This document shows positions 62,808-64,000 of a DNA stretch of 64,000 nucleotides, piece after piece. Source of the stretch: Rhodopseudomonas sp. (GTDB taxonomy: Bacteria; Pseudomonadota; Alphaproteobacteria; Rhizobiales; Xanthobacteraceae). Every line of letters begins with the position of its first letter. Position 1 is the first letter of the stretch. The stretch covers positions 223,695 to 287,694 of the forward strand of contig NZ_JACABA010000004.1 in NCBI RefSeq assembly GCF_013377015.1. Reading direction: 5' to 3'. The notes under the pieces were generated by a model. That model was not told the DNA's origin. It saw only the letters and a program-made list of their open reading frames with translations, and did no database searches. Made by a program: the position numbers and the translations under genes.

Positions 62808-63136
62808 GTGAGCGCTCGGGAGCAGAACCGGGTTACGGCGCTTTTCGATAAGCTGACCAGCGCTGCTGTGCATAGGTTCCCGAAATCCGGCGAAAGCTCG
62901 ACGCGCCAATCGAGCAGGGCGTCTACGTCATCTACAATCCACGAGGGCAGGTTCTTCACGTCGGGCGGACGCCGAGCGGCCGCAAGGGATTGCGCCAGCG
63001 CCTCGGCAATCATCTTCACGGGGCGTCATCTTTCACCATCCGATATTTTGACGGACATGGCTCGACGCTCAGAAGCGGCTACGCCTATCGGTATCTTGTT
63101 GTGAAAGATCCCCGGCATGGGCTGCTGCCGGTTTGA
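62808..63136 (+). pseudogene. Frameshifted GIY-YIG-type protein gene
   Basis: A GTG at 62808 with AAAGGAG seven bases upstream opens a frame for about 24 codons (MSAREQNRVTALFDKL...AVHRF). At the C-run near 62879-62881 the reading should continue one frame over: PEIRRKLDAPIEQGVYVIYN, then HVGRTPSGRKGLRQRLGNHL, YAYRYLVV, stopping at 63136. The GVYVIY...HVGRT pattern is the GIY-YIG nuclease fold. Restoring one C (CCC to CCCC) would join the frames. It is either a decayed gene or a sequencing error. The C-terminal region appears short for the family. Confidence 0.7.
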
Positions 63137-63195
63137 TGGACACCAAGTTTGGACGAACGTCATGTCGCTTCCCTCGCGAAAAAACAGCGCGCCTC

Positions 63196-63267
63196 CAATG
63201 GCGCCGCGTCGCCGACCAACTGTGGCCGAAGCTGCTAAAGCTCGCCGGCTTCCTCAATGACGCCGAC
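63196..63267 (+). mobile_element. IS256-type transposase remnant
   Basis: The reading QWRRVADQLWPKLLKLAGFL resembles the C-terminal third of IS256/Mutator transposases (WRxVADQLRPKxPKLAxLMDEAE). The match ends within about 25 residues, with no downstream transposase sequence and no terminal repeats seen. It is a fragment. Confidence 0.45.
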
Positions 63268-63491
63268 ACGATCCGCAACCTGGCTCGCTTCATCCGTCCG
63301 TCCTTCAGAAGGCCGGACTCTAACTTCAACCAGAGGAAATCGGCAGGGGCAGCTCATCGTCCTTTGACACGAATGGGCGATTGCCGCACTCTATCGGTCG
63401 GAATGTTTGATCTCGTCTATTTGAGGGGAGACTTTCCCAACAGCTTCGTGGCCCAAATGCCGCCACGCTCAAATCGAAAGCGGAGTGATCG

Positions 63492-63809
63492 GTGGATACC
63501 TATAATGACCTGCTCGAAATCGTTCCGTCCGATCCCGCGAAGGCGCAGAATTACACTGCGCTTCTCGCGCTATGGAAAGAACAAAAGACACTCATCGATG
63601 TCGAGGAGCTTGAATCCTCTGATGACTTTTCTGTTTGGGAGGAAGACGTCAGCGCGCTTCTGGATGACAATGAGCGAGCATACTTCCGAGATGAACAGAA
63701 TGTCCTCGTTTATGATGTTCGCGCCCTTCGCATTGCGCGTATCAACTTGCTTACAAAGATTCTGATCCACCGCCATGGAATTAATTTGCCCGGCGGATTC
63801 CAAGGCTGA
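63492..63809 (+). CDS. Hypothetical protein (105 aa)
   Basis: A 105-residue acidic protein from a GTG at 63492 with GGAG upstream (MDTYNDLLEIVPSDPAKAQNYTALLALWKEQKTLIDVEELESSDDF). It has plausible codon use but lower GC than the core genes and no recognised family. It lies in the tRNA-adjacent region of decayed genes and may be island cargo. From 63810 to the window end I see no gene I can support. Confidence 0.5.
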   Translation: MDTYNDLLEIVPSDPAKAQNYTALLALWKEQKTLIDVEELESSDDFSVWEEDVSALLDDNERAYFRDEQNVLVYDVRALRIARINLLTKILIHRHGINLPGGFQG

Positions 63810-64000
63810 TGGCGACGAACGATTGGAACGACCCGGTGGAGAGGTCGTTAGCACATTTCGTTACTTAATATCAATGCAAACCCCAGCCGGACAGCTCGGA
63901 ATGTCTTCCGGTCTTCAGAAATTGATCGCCATTGATTATAAGCCTCTGACGTTGCCCCCGTAGCCTAATCCAGGTTGAAGTTCGTTCTGGCCCAAGACGA

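Noticed and set aside
63775..63963. A 62-codon plus-strand frame at the right edge
   Set aside because: It overlaps the preceding small gene, has no ribosome site and no recognisable character.
1..64000. CRISPR arrays, rRNA genes, complete insertion sequences or prophage
   Set aside because: No spaced direct repeats, rRNA sequence, paired terminal repeats with transposase, or phage structural genes were seen.

Overview
The window reads as a chromosomal segment of a high-GC alphaproteobacterium of the Bradyrhizobium/Rhodopseudomonas group (Nitrobacteraceae); Rhodopseudomonas is my best guess. Supporting signs are a split proton-translocating transhydrogenase (pntAA-pntAB-pntB) preceded by a tiny aa3-oxidase subunit IV gene, GapR, DUF1244, two YdcH-type DUF465 proteins, two phasins, a 41-residue cysteine-free L36, a FixK/FNR-type box, a PdhS-like kinase, and a tRNA-His with A73 and no G at -1. 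Most of the window is densely packed core genome.

Layout. 1-3.5 kb: the end of a partial gene, a small protein, a NarL-type regulator, a YbaK editing-type protein and a zinc-sensing diguanylate cyclase. 3.5-5.8 kb: a secreted argininosuccinate-lyase-like protein flanked by two copies of a small gene within a roughly 300 bp direct repeat. 6-10.3 kb: an orphan NMT1-type binding protein, an FMN reductase, an ATP-grasp ligase and an amidohydrolase. 10.6-16 kb: L36, a TPR protein, an alpha/beta hydrolase, OsmC, pyruvate kinase with a DUF1036 protein, DUF1244 and GapR. 16-24 kb: a DUF882 peptidase and an L,D-transpeptidase (cell wall), an orphan sigma54 activator and an M3 oligopeptidase. 24-28 kb: an AbrB-Doc toxin-antitoxin pair with a near-perfect 29 bp palindromic operator, then the transhydrogenase operon. 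28-35 kb: VOC and cupin proteins, S21, purE-purK, a GGDEF protein, two DUF465 genes and an FAD oxidoreductase. 35-47 kb: a three-PAS GGDEF-EAL protein, a GlpD-like protein with a polyamine-type ABC transporter lacking its binding protein, and an AT-richer block with a six-PAS GGDEF-EAL giant and a DUF2336 protein. 47-51 kb: AsmA and the 3-oxoacid CoA-transferase genes. 51-56 kb: AMP-phosphorylase-like, PRPP-synthetase-like and beta-CASP genes translationally coupled in one operon, divergent from DUF1858, with a FixK-type box between and a Crp/Fnr regulator beside. 56-57.5 kb: VapBC, then a hairpin-rich non-coding segment. 57.5-62.5 kb: a large PAS kinase with a degraded ATP-binding domain and two phasins. 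62.6-64 kb: tRNA-His followed by a decayed, island-like stretch (a frameshifted GIY-YIG gene, an IS256-type remnant and an orphan small ORF).

How the genes fit together. Four cyclic-di-GMP enzymes point to extensive second-messenger control. The 51-56 kb module looks like an oxygen- or nitric-oxide-responsive nucleotide salvage unit and is the most interesting candidate system here. The transhydrogenase, CoA-transferase and phasins fit a metabolism that stores polyhydroxybutyrate and balances NADPH. All functional statements rest on motif recognition by eye; no database search was run.
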